DNA from: an uncultured Saprospiraceae bacterium
Lineage (GTDB): Bacteria; Bacteroidota; Bacteroidia; Chitinophagales; Saprospiraceae
Reading direction: 5' to 3'
Length of the DNA: 50,053 nt
Assembly (NCBI GenBank): GCA_937924495.1
Contig: CALDSS010000076.1
Coordinates: 1-50,053, forward strand
The notes below the pieces were generated by a model. That model had not been told where the DNA came from, made no database searches, and saw only the letters and a list, made by a program, of their open reading frames with translations. The position numbers and the translations under genes were made by a program. Positions 36,235 through 45,542 of this stretch are shown piece after piece. Within the stretch, counting starts at the first letter, position 1; every line of letters starts with the position of its first letter.

Positions 36235-37596
36235 TCAAGGATTTTGTTTATCCCAAATGTCTAACCAATGCCATCGTTTAGAATTGAGATACCAAAAACC
36301 TACTCCAAACATAAACAGCCAATAGGGTAACTCAGCAGACCAAGCCCAAGTCAGATTTCCTTTTAAAAATTCTACAACAATATAAACGTAAACTAAATAG
36401 ATAGCCACCGCCACCAATTGGATTTTTAAACCAAAAGAGGTGGCTCCAGTTCCCACCAATCCGTTGAAAAAAACACCGCCAAAAGAAAAGGTAATTAAGA
36501 TGAGTAGAAGGATGTAGAAAATTGGCTTGGCATCTTGGATGAGCGACATATCGGATTTTCCAAAAATTGGATATAAAATTTGCTCTGGAAAAAGGATGAC
36601 TGGCAGTGCCATAATTAAAGTCGTAAATGCACATGCTTTGGCAGTTTTCCAAGTAATGGGAAGGACTGCCATCCGCTTTTTAGCACCAATAAATCCACTC
36701 ACCAGCGTATTGACAGTGGCCGAAAATCCCCAAATTGGGATGGCCAAGATGAAATATACATTTTTTACCAAATTACTAATAGCCAATTGGCGCTCGCCGA
36801 GATTTTCGACGATCCCGAAAAATACAAACCAACTTCCGACGCCTATCACTAATTGGACAATGATTGGAATCGACAGTTTGTATTGGATTTTGATGGCTTC
36901 CCAATCAATTTTGCCTAATTGTAGCAATTTGAAGTTCCTGACTTTTTTGTCAAAAAGGACGTAGATTAGAAATATGAGCGTTCCAATGGTTTCTGAAATG
37001 GAGCTTGATAATCCAGCGCCTGCAATTCCCATGGCAGGGAATCCAAATTTTCCAAATACCAGTACATAACATAAAATGATATTGATAATGACAATTATCA
37101 AAGTATCTATCATGATGAATTGCGGACGAGCAATGCCCGTATAAAGCGCAATAAATGCCACTCCAGAATACGCTGCAAAGACGCCCCAACTTCTATATTC
37201 GAGATACTCTAAACTTTTGAAAAAGATATCATCTGAATTGACCATCAGGGAAAAGAAATAATAGCTCCCAAATTGCATAAACAGAAACATCACTAAGGCC
37301 AAAAGCAACTCAAACGTAAGCATGGCTCTAAAGGAGCTTCCTACTTTTAAATCTTGGTCTGCTCCATAAAATCGAGCTATCACAATTTGCCCGCCCTTAG
37401 AAAAACCATACCCAATGGCCGTAATCATCAGATAAAATGCCCCCACAAACCCAATGGTAGCAAAATCAATTTCGCTTAAATGATATAGGAAAATACTATC
37501 GACCATCATCATCACATTCTGCGCAGCGCTCCCCAGCATCAATGGTAAGGAAATACGGAAAATGGACCAATATGAAGTTCCTAATGTTTGGTTCAT
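36235..37596 (-). CDS. MATE family efflux transporter
   Basis: Multidrug and toxin extrusion transporter of 453 residues with twelve predicted helices. The family signature is seen at the start of each half: SLPLMLGSAAQNVMMMVDSI (16-35) and the matching IPIIVQLVIGVGSWFVFFG in the second half. Ion-coupled export of organic cations is usual; substrate unknown. It is the first gene of a same-strand run that continues with the RibD-like, glycosyltransferase and DUF547 genes, but the gaps and the palindrome argue against a single tight operon. Confidence 0.92.
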   Translation of the reverse strand: MNQTLGTSYWSIFRISLPLMLGSAAQNVMMMVDSIFLYHLSEIDFATIGFVGAFYLMITAIGYGFSKGGQIVIARFYGADQDLKVGSSFRAMLTFELLLALVMFLFMQFGSYYFFSLMVNSDDIFFKSLEYLEYRSWGVFAAYSGVAFIALYTGIARPQFIMIDTLIIVIINIILCYVLVFGKFGFPAMGIAGAGLSSSISETIGTLIFLIYVLFDKKVRNFKLLQLGKIDWEAIKIQYKLSIPIIVQLVIGVGSWFVFFGIVENLGERQLAISNLVKNVYFILAIPIWGFSATVNTLVSGFIGAKKRMAVLPITWKTAKACAFTTLIMALPVILFPEQILYPIFGKSDMSLIQDAKPIFYILLLILITFSFGGVFFNGLVGTGATSFGLKIQLVAVAIYLVYVYIVVEFLKGNLTWAWSAELPYWLFMFGVGFWYLNSKRWHWLDIWDKQNP

Positions 37597-37712
37597 GAAT
37601 TTTAAAAAAAGGGATTCCTTTTGTAGAAAAATTGGTTTTGGTTGGATTTAGGTTGACAAACGGACAAAGAAACGACTTCGAGTTGATAATTCAATTTATC
37701 ATTGCAGAATAT

Positions 37713-37720
37713 TACTTTTG
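37713..37720 (+). promoter_or_regulatory. -7 element for cytochrome c/sugar dehydrogenase gene
   Basis: TACTTTTG matches TAnnTTTG, 35 bp before the ATG at 37755. Confidence 0.55.
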
Positions 37721-37754
37721 AACTCATTACTTTCGGTATAAACCTAATTTTAAG

Positions 37755-39242
37755 ATGAAATATCAATTACTTACGCTCTTACTTTTTTTAATGGCCTTTT
37801 CTTGTAAAACCAAACAGGCTCCTAACGGAAAGGTTCCTAATGAGAAGACTGACCTGAGTGAAAATCTACCTGAAGAAGAAGTGCCCATCAAAACGATTCC
37901 AATTGTCAGCCCAGAGAATTTTGGAAATGCTGCAAAAAATTATGCGGAGTATTGCGCGGGCTGTCATGGTGTGAAAATGGAAGCTTTTGCGGATGTTCAA
38001 AGAGGGTGGAAGCATGGCACTTCAAAAGAAGCGATTGCCAAATCAATTAAAGTCGGAATTCCGAAAAATGGAATGCCTTCCTACGATACCACTTTTACCG
38101 ATAAGGAAATTGAGAATTTAGCTGCCTATATTCATTCGGGCGTAGAACTTTTTAATTCTTATGGATTTGAAAATGAACCCGACAATCCAACTGTTTTTGA
38201 GACAAGTGCAGGTAAAGTCAAGGCAGAGCTGGTTTTTGATAGAGCAGATATTCCGTGGGGATTTGCTATTCTTCCCAACGGTAATTTATTGGTATCGGAT
38301 AGAAAAGGCGATTTGTATTTGAAACAAGGACAAGAATCTCAGAAATTAAAAAATGTGCCAGATGTAAAGACTACTTTTCAAGGAGGTTTATTGGATGTAG
38401 AACTTCATCCTAATTATGCTGAGAATGGATGGATTTATGTCAGTTATTCCAAACCTAATCCAAAAGGAGGAGATAGTTCTACGACTGCTATTTTTAGAGC
38501 TAAAATTTCAGGCAATTCATTGACTGAGGTAGAAGATATTTTTGTGGCAACGCCTTATTTAGAAACTGGCCATCATTATGGTTCAAAACTGTTTTTTGAC
38601 AAAAACGGATATTTATTTTTCACAGTAGGCGACAGAGGAAAACGGGATATTAACCCGCAATCCCTAAAGAATCATTGTGGAAAAGTCCATCGAATAAAGG
38701 ATGATGGGAGTATCCCTAAGGACAACCCTTTTGTGAAGGTAGCCGGTGCCATGAAATCAATTTACTCTTACGGCCACCGCAATCCGCAAGGATTGGTCGT
38801 TAATATGGAAAACGGAACCATTTGGGAATCAGAGCATGGCCCGCGTGGTGGTGATGAATTGAATATTGTGATGCCCGGCAAAAACTACGGTTGGCCCATT
38901 GTATCTTATGGAATTAATTACAACGGAACCACTTTTACCGATAAAACAAGTGATTCGAAATTTAAAGGTCCAGAAACCTATTGGGTTCCATCCATTGCTC
39001 CTTGTGGTATGACGATGATTACGAACAACAAATATGGAGATTGGAAAGGAGATGTGTTAATTGGCTCGCTTCGATTTGATTATGTAAATAAGGTTTCCAT
39101 CAAAGATGATGTAATTCTTGGCGAAGAACAACTTTTTCCAAAAATAGGACGAGTAAGAAATGTAGAGATGGGCTCAGATGGATTTTTGTATGTAGCAGTC
39201 GAAGATCCAGGAAGAGTTTATAAAATGGTACCGGTTCAGTAG
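37755..39242 (+). CDS. lipoprotein fusing cytochrome c and PQQ-type glucose/sorbosone dehydrogenase domains
   Basis: Protein of 495 residues: lipoprotein signal (LLFLMAFSC, C17), a cytochrome c domain (about 55-135) and a six-bladed propeller of the glucose/sorbosone dehydrogenase family (about 150-495). Heme attachment is CAGCH (67-71) and the likely axial Met is M107 in KNGMPSY. Propeller motifs include IPWGFAILPNGNLLVSDR, YSYGHRNPQGLVV and WESEHGPRGGDELN, which carry the PQQ and calcium site residues in relatives. A sugar or alcohol oxidised in the periplasm would pass electrons to the attached heme (inference). PQQ biosynthesis genes are not in the window. The stop lies in the left arm of a palindromic element. 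Confidence 0.9.
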   Translation: MKYQLLTLLLFLMAFSCKTKQAPNGKVPNEKTDLSENLPEEEVPIKTIPIVSPENFGNAAKNYAEYCAGCHGVKMEAFADVQRGWKHGTSKEAIAKSIKVGIPKNGMPSYDTTFTDKEIENLAAYIHSGVELFNSYGFENEPDNPTVFETSAGKVKAELVFDRADIPWGFAILPNGNLLVSDRKGDLYLKQGQESQKLKNVPDVKTTFQGGLLDVELHPNYAENGWIYVSYSKPNPKGGDSSTTAIFRAKISGNSLTEVEDIFVATPYLETGHHYGSKLFFDKNGYLFFTVGDRGKRDINPQSLKNHCGKVHRIKDDGSIPKDNPFVKVAGAMKSIYSYGHRNPQGLVVNMENGTIWESEHGPRGGDELNIVMPGKNYGWPIVSYGINYNGTTFTDKTSDSKFKGPETYWVPSIAPCGMTMITNNKYGDWKGDVLIGSLRFDYVNKVSIKDDVILGEEQLFPKIGRVRNVEMGSDGFLYVAVEDPGRVYKMVPVQ

Positions 39243-39375
39243 GCAATGTGCAGTAGGCAAATTGGCGAAACATGAGTTATCCTGAATTTTTGGTCAAAAT
39301 TGCTCCTACGGAGCAGAGATTTTCAAAAATTCGGGATGACTCCTGTTTAATTTGCTAACCCCTAACTGCTTATTG
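39237..39375. repeat. nested palindromic element between convergent genes
   Basis: The outer arms are 39237-39263, with CAGTAGGCAATGTGCAGTAG repeating the word GCAGTAGGCAA, and 39349-39375, approximately complementary. Each arm contains the stop codon of the adjoining gene. Inside is a separate long hairpin at 39274-39342. The 15-mer TGCAGTAGGCAAATT (39249-39263) occurs again, reversed, at 2505-2519. Confidence 0.65.
39274..39342. repeat. 69-bp inner hairpin repeat (GCTCC-TAC-GGAGC centre)
   Basis: The two 33-base arms pair with a handful of mismatches (GAGTTATCCTGAATTTTTG against CAAAAATTCGGGATGACTC) around the centre GCTCCTACGGAGC. The size and structure suggest a REP- or MITE-like element. 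No T-tract follows on either strand, so it is not a standard terminator. Confidence 0.8.
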
Positions 39376-39891
39376 AGGAGGAGCCATTGTCGTATGATAC
39401 TCCGTGTTGTGCACTAAATTTTTACTACAAATACCACAAGTTTCGGTAGAGTATCCGCCACCGCCAGCATGGCCTTCGGGGCAGACGTAGTGCCAAACGC
39501 CTTTATCATTTTGAGGAGGCTCTTGCGAACCAGGAGGGGCAGTTCCTTGAGTTGCTGGTGTTCCAGGTTGCGCAGCATTTATTTTAGGTTTTTCTTGGCC
39601 AGTCTCCGGATTTATGCCAGAGGCATCATTGTTATGAAAAGCGCCATTATGAACTAAAGGTGAGCTACAAATAGGGCAATTTCCCGCACCATCACCACCA
39701 CCACCTACACATTTGTTCGGACAGACGTAATGATAAGAAGTTCCAGCTGCGGTAGTTGGATTCGCTGGTTGCGAAGATACGTCACCAAGCGATTCAAGTG
39801 CTCTTTTTTTTGCTTTACTATCAGATTGGCAGGCGAAAAAGCCAAAAACTATGACCATTAATAAAATGGAAGTGAGTGGTAGTAATTTCAT
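39370..39891 (-). CDS. lipoprotein with two tandem CxxC metal-binding-like repeats
   Basis: Lipoprotein of 173 residues, signal ending FFAC (C21). The mature part has two copies of one unit: HYVCPNKCVGGGGDGAGNCP (residues 53-72) followed by ICSSPLVHN, and HYVCPEGHAGGGGYSTETCG followed by ICSKNLVHN. A proline-, glutamine- and threonine-rich linker joins them. Each unit resembles the heavy-metal-binding domain of metal efflux proteins (YxCPMHP...CPxCGMxL), so binding of a soft metal such as copper or zinc in the periplasm is likely (inference). Confidence 0.75.
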   Translation of the reverse strand: MKLLPLTSILLMVIVFGFFACQSDSKAKKRALESLGDVSSQPANPTTAAGTSYHYVCPNKCVGGGGDGAGNCPICSSPLVHNGAFHNNDASGINPETGQEKPKINAAQPGTPATQGTAPPGSQEPPQNDKGVWHYVCPEGHAGGGGYSTETCGICSKNLVHNTEYHTTMAPPQ

Positions 39892-40142
39892 GTTGTATGA
39901 GATTTGAATGATTTAAAACTTAAATTAAGGTACGTAAACTTTGATTTAAAGTTTACCAACCTGAAGGCGATCGCGATTTTCTGAAACCTCAATCTTATTT
40001 CAGTCTTGATTTACTATTATCATCACTACACGCCGATGGACTATCTTTTCGGTCGCTGCGCGCCAAAAAATATAAAATCCTGAATCTCTAAACTATTTTT
40101 ACTTTCAACTTCTGGTTCGCCTTACGATTTAATTTCTTTGCT

Positions 40143-40358
40143 TTATTCTTCTGCTCCCCATTCCATTCCATCTATAGCCACCAAAAGAAAGCCTGCAATG
40201 ACCATCACCAAACGCATCACAAAACCAAAAAGTGGGTTGGAATCCATCCAAGCCAAAAAGGTGAACTGAATGCCCATCAGACTCAGGCAAATAGAAGTGA
40301 ATCCGATTATGAAAAGCAAAAAGCCAAGGAAGGTAAGTAATCCTCTATTTTTTCTCAT
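40143..40358 (-). CDS. small membrane protein, hypothetical
   Basis: Encodes 71 residues from the ATG at 40358 (MRKNRGLLTFLGFLLFIIGF), with two hydrophobic segments (about 7-31 and 45-62) joined by a short loop with FLAWMDSNP. The frame is open further upstream but adds only ten residues with no hydrophobic content. I believe similar small proteins occur in Saprospiraceae; no function is known. The 251-bp gap 39892-40142 holds only a small palindrome (GTAAACTTT/AAAGTTTAC, 39934-39956). The 321-bp gap 40359-40679 holds a near-consensus -7 word TACTTTTA before the next gene and nothing else I can name. Confidence 0.6.
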   Translation of the reverse strand: MRKNRGLLTFLGFLLFIIGFTSICLSLMGIQFTFLAWMDSNPLFGFVMRLVMVIAGFLLVAIDGMEWGAEE

Positions 40359-40679
40359 TTTTAATATTTTTTGCTCAGTACAGGACAAAAGTAGAATCGG
40401 AAGTTTACTAAATTTAATTTTAAAGCAACTTTTGGTATCAATCCTTTAAAATCGAACCTATAATTTAGGGCGAATTTTATTTCAATAACTTGGCTACTCA
40501 AGAAAAATTAAACATAAACAACCACTCAATTTTTTTAAGTAAGGAACTCAGGCGAATATGAAAAGGGATCACCTAAGAATACATAGAAACTTTTGTTACC
40601 CTTCAATATGTCAGTAGTCCAAACAACTTTTTTGAGGAAAGGATGTAAATAGAGTGTACTTTTACCAAAATTTCATTGG

Positions 40680-41528
40680 ATGAAAATTATCGAATGTCCA
40701 CGGGATGCCATGCAGGGTTTGAAGGAATTTATTCCGACCGAAGAAAAGGCGGCATATATCAACCAACTACTCAAAGTGGGGTTTGATACGATTGATTTTG
40801 GGAGTTTTGTTTCGCCCAAGGCCATCCCGCAAATGCGTGATACGGCCGATGTCCTTTCCAAACTTGACCTTTCCAATACAGAAACGAAACTATTGGCTAT
40901 TGTAGCCAATATGCGCGGTGCTAACGATGCTTGTCAATTTGAAGAAATCGACGTATTGGGCTATCCTTTTTCTGTTTCGGAAACTTTCCAATTAAGAAAT
41001 ACCAACGCAACCATTGAGGAGTCATTGGGTAGGGTAGAGCAGATTACAGAATTGGCCCGAAAGCACAATAAAACCATGTTGGTGTATCTCTCAATGGGTT
41101 TTGGTAATCCTTATGGTGATGAATGGAATGTGGATATTGTCCAAAAATGGGCAGATAGATTAGTACAAATGGGCGTAGAGGTTTTACAACTTTCAGATAC
41201 CATCGGCGTGGCTAAACCCGAAAGTATTCGGTATCTGTTTTCTAATTTATTACCTGAATATCCTGATGTAGAAATTGGGGCGCACTTGCATACCACTCCT
41301 ACCACTTGGCTCGAAAAAATAGAAGCAGCTTACGAAAGTGGTTGTCGTCGATACGATGGTGCGATTCGTGGTTACGGTGGTTGTCCGATGGCCAAAGATG
41401 ACCTCACTGGCAACATGCCTACCGAAAATATGTGTTGGTATTTCAAAAAACAGAATGCCCTTGATTTGTATTGGGAGGAGTTTCTCTTTGCGATGAATGC
41501 GGCCAATGAAGTTTTTCCTGAGCATTGA
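40680..41528 (+). CDS. hydroxymethylglutaryl-CoA lyase family enzyme
   Basis: HMGL-like TIM-barrel enzyme of 282 residues; the expected reaction splits HMG-CoA to acetyl-CoA and acetoacetate, the last step of leucine breakdown. Catalytic R8 and metal ligand D9 lie in ECPRDAMQG; H202 and H204 in AHLHTTPTTW and N245 are the other metal ligands; C235 lies in the signature GYGGCPMAKDD. The IVD-like acyl-CoA dehydrogenase at 2.5-3.7 kb could act in the same pathway, but the genes are not linked. Confidence 0.9.
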   Translation: MKIIECPRDAMQGLKEFIPTEEKAAYINQLLKVGFDTIDFGSFVSPKAIPQMRDTADVLSKLDLSNTETKLLAIVANMRGANDACQFEEIDVLGYPFSVSETFQLRNTNATIEESLGRVEQITELARKHNKTMLVYLSMGFGNPYGDEWNVDIVQKWADRLVQMGVEVLQLSDTIGVAKPESIRYLFSNLLPEYPDVEIGAHLHTTPTTWLEKIEAAYESGCRRYDGAIRGYGGCPMAKDDLTGNMPTENMCWYFKKQNALDLYWEEFLFAMNAANEVFPEH

Positions 41529-41643
41529 AAGCTCGAATACAAATGATTGCTATTAGAAATTGTTTTGAAATCAAGTTTGGCAAACCTATCGGACTCCGAT
41601 TCTACTTTTGTCGTTTACAGCCCCTCCCGCATGATGTTTTCTT

Positions 41644-42924
41644 TTAATTCAAATCAAATCGAACATCTTCCAATTTTCGAATGCCTTTATCACCAGCACA
41701 TTGGCATTTGATATTGGCGAAGGTGTAAGTATCTCCTTTTTTAGCTGCTTTAATAATAGGAAGCGTGCCGGGTTGGAAGCGACTACCTTTGTTTATTTTT
41801 GATTGCGGCCCTTTTGATTTGGACTCTCTGACGACTCTGAATTCTAAAATTCGACACTTGCCATCTTTGACAGCAGGGTGATCTGAAACTGCCAATAACC
41901 CTGGTTCAGCCCTAAACGCTTTTGCATTCATATTGCCTGGGTTACGTCTCCCCAACATGACGCGCGGAGCAGGAATATTTTCTACTTTGAAATCATAACT
42001 AATCGTTTTGCCACCAACTCTAAAGCTCACAGGAAATGATTCCATGCTTTTGGTCGGTTTAATGATGTAGCTCCCATCTTCATTTTTCAAGTAATCTACA
42101 TCTTTCACCTTCATGAACATCGTTATTTTTCGGGGGTCATGATTGCCATAACTTACGTCCACTTTATTTCTAACGCCAGTAATTAGAGCTGCTTTTTTAC
42201 GGCCATTTACTTTTACCGTAAATTTACTTTTGGTCGGTGCTGGTTTTTCTTGTACTATTTCTTCTTCCCCCTCTTCTTCATATTCATCGTTAGTATAATC
42301 CTCTTCCTCTATTTCTACTTCCTTGATTTTTTTTGCAGGTTCTCTTTTTTTAGGTGCTCTGACGATTGGCGCTGTTTTTTTCGGCTTTTTGGCAGAAGAG
42401 GGGGCAATTGCAATTTCATCTGCTGTGTAATTTTCTACAAATGGGCAAGACTCAACACTTGGATACTGAATTGAATAAACTACATCGGTTATCAACCACT
42501 CGCCCCGTGATTTTACCAAATTCCATTTTTGGTGTCCCCATTGATTGAGTGGCTCACCATTAAATATTGCATAATCAAATGCCATAGAAGCCACCATTCC
42601 ATCTGAGTGTTTTTTTACGTTGAAATATTTAATTTTCTGCTCCTTTTTGGCGTCGATTATTTTATTGAAAAAATCTTTGCTATTTGAAACAGCCACCGCA
42701 CGAAGGTTGGGAATTTCATCTTTTGCCGCTGATAAAGTTTCTTCAGAAAACACCCCAACGAATGGGACAGATTTTGAAAAAAAGAGATATTGAAATTGTT
42801 CGCTATCTAAATCATTGATAGCATTTTTATAATTTCTAACGACTTCAGATAATCCAACTGTTGAAGATTGTGCAAAAGTGGTAAAACTTAACAAACAAAA
42901 AAGAAAGGCGAGAATCCGGCTCAT
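41644..42924 (-). CDS. secreted protein with NTF2-like N-terminus and GldM-like C-terminus
   Basis: Exported protein of 426 residues with signal peptide (ILAFLFCLLSFTTFAQ). Residues about 20-155 resemble a SnoaL/NTF2-like fold (LNQWGHQKWNLVKSRGEWLI). A charged linker of Lys-Pro and Glu runs (about 175-235) follows. The last 190 residues resemble the C-terminal region of the gliding and T9SS motor protein GldM (VENIPAPRVMLGRRNPGNM, then AEPGLLAV and ending FANIKCQCAGDKGIRKLEDV). A periplasmic partner of the gliding or secretion machinery is possible (inference); it is not GldM itself, which has a membrane anchor and is longer. Confidence 0.7.
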   Translation of the reverse strand: MSRILAFLFCLLSFTTFAQSSTVGLSEVVRNYKNAINDLDSEQFQYLFFSKSVPFVGVFSEETLSAAKDEIPNLRAVAVSNSKDFFNKIIDAKKEQKIKYFNVKKHSDGMVASMAFDYAIFNGEPLNQWGHQKWNLVKSRGEWLITDVVYSIQYPSVESCPFVENYTADEIAIAPSSAKKPKKTAPIVRAPKKREPAKKIKEVEIEEEDYTNDEYEEEGEEEIVQEKPAPTKSKFTVKVNGRKKAALITGVRNKVDVSYGNHDPRKITMFMKVKDVDYLKNEDGSYIIKPTKSMESFPVSFRVGGKTISYDFKVENIPAPRVMLGRRNPGNMNAKAFRAEPGLLAVSDHPAVKDGKCRILEFRVVRESKSKGPQSKINKGSRFQPGTLPIIKAAKKGDTYTFANIKCQCAGDKGIRKLEDVRFDLN

Positions 42925-43063
42925 AATTGAGATTGAATTTTAGGAATGATAAACTGGGTCAGGAAAACCCTGCCAAAATACGATAAACCTCAACTTTTGC
43001 GGAAATGGAATTATTGTTTTAGTTTTTATTTAAATTTCTAAAAAATAGGAGTCGGTAAAATTT

Positions 43064-43102
43064 AAAAGTGGTGGAACGATTATAAAACCATTCCACCACT
43101 TT
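43064..43102 (-). terminator. intrinsic terminator of the T9SS-exported protein gene
   Basis: AAAGTGGTGGAA (43065-43076) pairs with TTCCACCACTTT (43091-43102). On the minus strand the stem is followed by TTAAATTTT. It lies 30 bp beyond the stop at 43132. Confidence 0.8.
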
Positions 43103-43131
43103 ATTCTTCTATTTGCGAACTGGCAGTATAG

Positions 43132-45492
43132 TTACTGCTTCACAATCTTCAACACCTCACTTGTCTTGCCATCTTGAGTTATTTTGGCAAAGTAAACTCC
43201 AGAAATCCAATCGTTACCCAATTGAATATTTCCATGAGCACCGCTCAAACGATGAGACTCAATTTGTTGACCTAATAAATTGGTGATCAACAAGTTAGCA
43301 TCATTATTTTCGAGTTGATATTTGAACGTAAAGTTTTGCTCGAATGGGTTTGGGAAAGCTTCTAAAGTTACATTTTGTAAGAGGTTTTTGGTTGAAGATA
43401 AATTTTCTTCAACCAAAAATCCATCAAAAGCTGCTTCTACTAAATGACCTGGATTGAAATCACTTGTTGCGATAGAAAAGGTCATATTGTTGGTTACTGC
43501 TAAGTGATCGGCAACTCTGAATGCTATTGGTTGCCAGCTTTGAACAGGCTGAGTAAAGGTAACGATGCCAGTCTCTTCCATTCCATTATTCATAAAAATA
43601 CGAACTGAATCGTTGGGGGTACCTTGACCACCACCATTGAAAAAGTAATATGAAAATTCTATCGTTGGATCTGCATATTGCGTTAAATCCATTGCAGGAG
43701 AAGTTAAGGTAACCATTCCGTCATCTACATCATCGTTTCCTGCATTGCCACCGCCATTTCCAGTAACATAACATGCATCACCCAAATCACTAGGTAAATC
43801 TTGATCAATGTTTACTACATTTCCACCTCCAAAAAAAGTACCGACAGGTGCACCCAATTCCCAAAAACCAGTGCTTGCAATTCCATCAGAAGTAGCTGTC
43901 CAACCTAAATCAGTAGCAAAATCATCCTGATAACCAAAATCCAATTGTGCGGTGATGGGAGAAGTTCCATCAAGTGATTCTTCTAATTTGATGGTTTCAA
44001 AACCCCATTTTCCAATGAAAATTTCATAGTCGCCAGGAAACTGTTCTGAAGAAAAATTACCATCAGCATCCGTTGTTAAATCAAAATTGAATTCAGGATT
44101 TCTAAACCCAATAGTGGCTCCTTCGATTGGGTTGCCATTGTCCGAGCGAGTTACATTTCCAGAAATGACGATTCTTGCCAAAGATTCTAATTCGACATCC
44201 AACGTCGTCACTACACCATTCTCTAAAACTGCGGAAACGGTTTTTGTTTTATATCCTGGCTTAGTAAAGGTTACATCATAAGTACCCGCAGTGGCGATTC
44301 CAGTAGTATATTCTCCTGAAGCGTCTGTGCTACCTTGATTCGCTTGGGCTACATCAATTTCGACGGTTACGTCACTTAATTGGATTCCCGATCCCATTTC
44401 AGTAACGGTTCCTTCCAACCAACAAGCACGAACCAAGTTCGGAGTTAAGACATAAAGGCCATTATCAACATCCGTTACCAAAACAGTACCTGATGGCAAA
44501 AACGGATATAAGCCCCAAGCACCATTTGTGCCTCCATCTGTTCCCAAGAAAGTATCAAAATTCCCAACCTCAATTAGGTTTTCTGGTCGAGAGGCATCCA
44601 CGACAATTCCTCCATCTGTATAATAGGAAATCAACAACCAATCATCCCAAACATGAACATTGTGTGGCACAACGCTTCTATCCAAAGAAGCAATAGGCCT
44701 AAATTCATCTAAAAATTCAATATCTGTTGGATCTGAAATATCATAAGCAGCTACAGGAGCATTTGGTCGCTCATCAGTAGTGAATACCACTCGACTATCA
44801 TCAGAAAGCCAAGCATTGTGAGTAAAAGAGAAAGGTGTGCGTTGAGTCCCTAATCTTATGGTTTGAGTTAAATCTGTGTGGTCGTAAATGGCCAATACTC
44901 CATTGTTGATTTGAGAGTCATAAATAATTCCATCTCTTACGAAGACGTCATGAGAATACTGGGGCTCGTTCCATCCGATTACTTCTGGAGCACCAAGATT
45001 GCTTACCACATCGACATAAATCAAACCACCGCTATTGAGATTACAACCTGCCAAATAACAGATTCCTCTTTCATCAATGTATAAATTGTGACAAGAGCTT
45101 ATCGCTCCACCAAGGTCTGGAATTTCTGGTGTCCATTCAAAAAAAGGAGCTTCATTTGGAAGTTTAGACAGATCAATCACCAAAACACCATTACTGGTTT
45201 CGTTGGTGACATAACAATGGCTTCCCCATGTTTTCAAATCTCTCCAAGTAGAATTTGGGCCTGGAATAAATTGAACTTCCTGAGCATTATCAACATCTTC
45301 AAGGCTGACGATGGAGACACCATCTCTACGACCGACCAATGCGTATTCAATTCCTGTGTCAGGATCTTGCCAACCCCAAATGTCATTTAGACCATTTGAG
45401 AATTGAACCTCACTTCTTAGTGTCATATTCAGTTGTGCGAAGGCAGGCACAACCAAACAAATCATTAAAATTTGTAAAAATATCTTCTTCAT
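43132..45492 (-). CDS. T9SS-exported protein: LVIVD-repeat (choice-of-anchor B) with two carboxypeptidase-like domains and C-terminal sorting domain
   Basis: Secreted protein of 786 residues. Signal peptide 1-19 (ILMICLVVPAFAQ); residues about 20-360 form a propeller-like region of the choice-of-anchor B type (SHCYVTNETSNGVLVIDLSK, IYDSQINNGVLAIYD). Two carboxypeptidase regulatory-like domains follow (about 365-440 and 440-520), then a carbohydrate-binding or jelly-roll-like region, and a type IX sorting domain at the end (VTLEAFPNPFEQNFTFKYQL, then SGVYFAKI and VLKIVKQ). It is therefore exported across the outer membrane and bound to the surface or released. Substrate not evident. Promoter at 45543 and terminator at 43064 make it monocistronic. 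Confidence 0.88.
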   Translation of the reverse strand: MKKIFLQILMICLVVPAFAQLNMTLRSEVQFSNGLNDIWGWQDPDTGIEYALVGRRDGVSIVSLEDVDNAQEVQFIPGPNSTWRDLKTWGSHCYVTNETSNGVLVIDLSKLPNEAPFFEWTPEIPDLGGAISSCHNLYIDERGICYLAGCNLNSGGLIYVDVVSNLGAPEVIGWNEPQYSHDVFVRDGIIYDSQINNGVLAIYDHTDLTQTIRLGTQRTPFSFTHNAWLSDDSRVVFTTDERPNAPVAAYDISDPTDIEFLDEFRPIASLDRSVVPHNVHVWDDWLLISYYTDGGIVVDASRPENLIEVGNFDTFLGTDGGTNGAWGLYPFLPSGTVLVTDVDNGLYVLTPNLVRACWLEGTVTEMGSGIQLSDVTVEIDVAQANQGSTDASGEYTTGIATAGTYDVTFTKPGYKTKTVSAVLENGVVTTLDVELESLARIVISGNVTRSDNGNPIEGATIGFRNPEFNFDLTTDADGNFSSEQFPGDYEIFIGKWGFETIKLEESLDGTSPITAQLDFGYQDDFATDLGWTATSDGIASTGFWELGAPVGTFFGGGNVVNIDQDLPSDLGDACYVTGNGGGNAGNDDVDDGMVTLTSPAMDLTQYADPTIEFSYYFFNGGGQGTPNDSVRIFMNNGMEETGIVTFTQPVQSWQPIAFRVADHLAVTNNMTFSIATSDFNPGHLVEAAFDGFLVEENLSSTKNLLQNVTLEAFPNPFEQNFTFKYQLENNDANLLITNLLGQQIESHRLSGAHGNIQLGNDWISGVYFAKITQDGKTSEVLKIVKQ

Positions 45493-45542
45493 GTATTTTT
45501 TATATTGAAAGTTTGAATTCTAAAGTTGCGATAGGGAGACCC

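Noticed and set aside
39967-39974. GCGATCGC, the cyanobacterial HIP1 word
   Set aside because: Single copy in 50 kb; chance occurrence.
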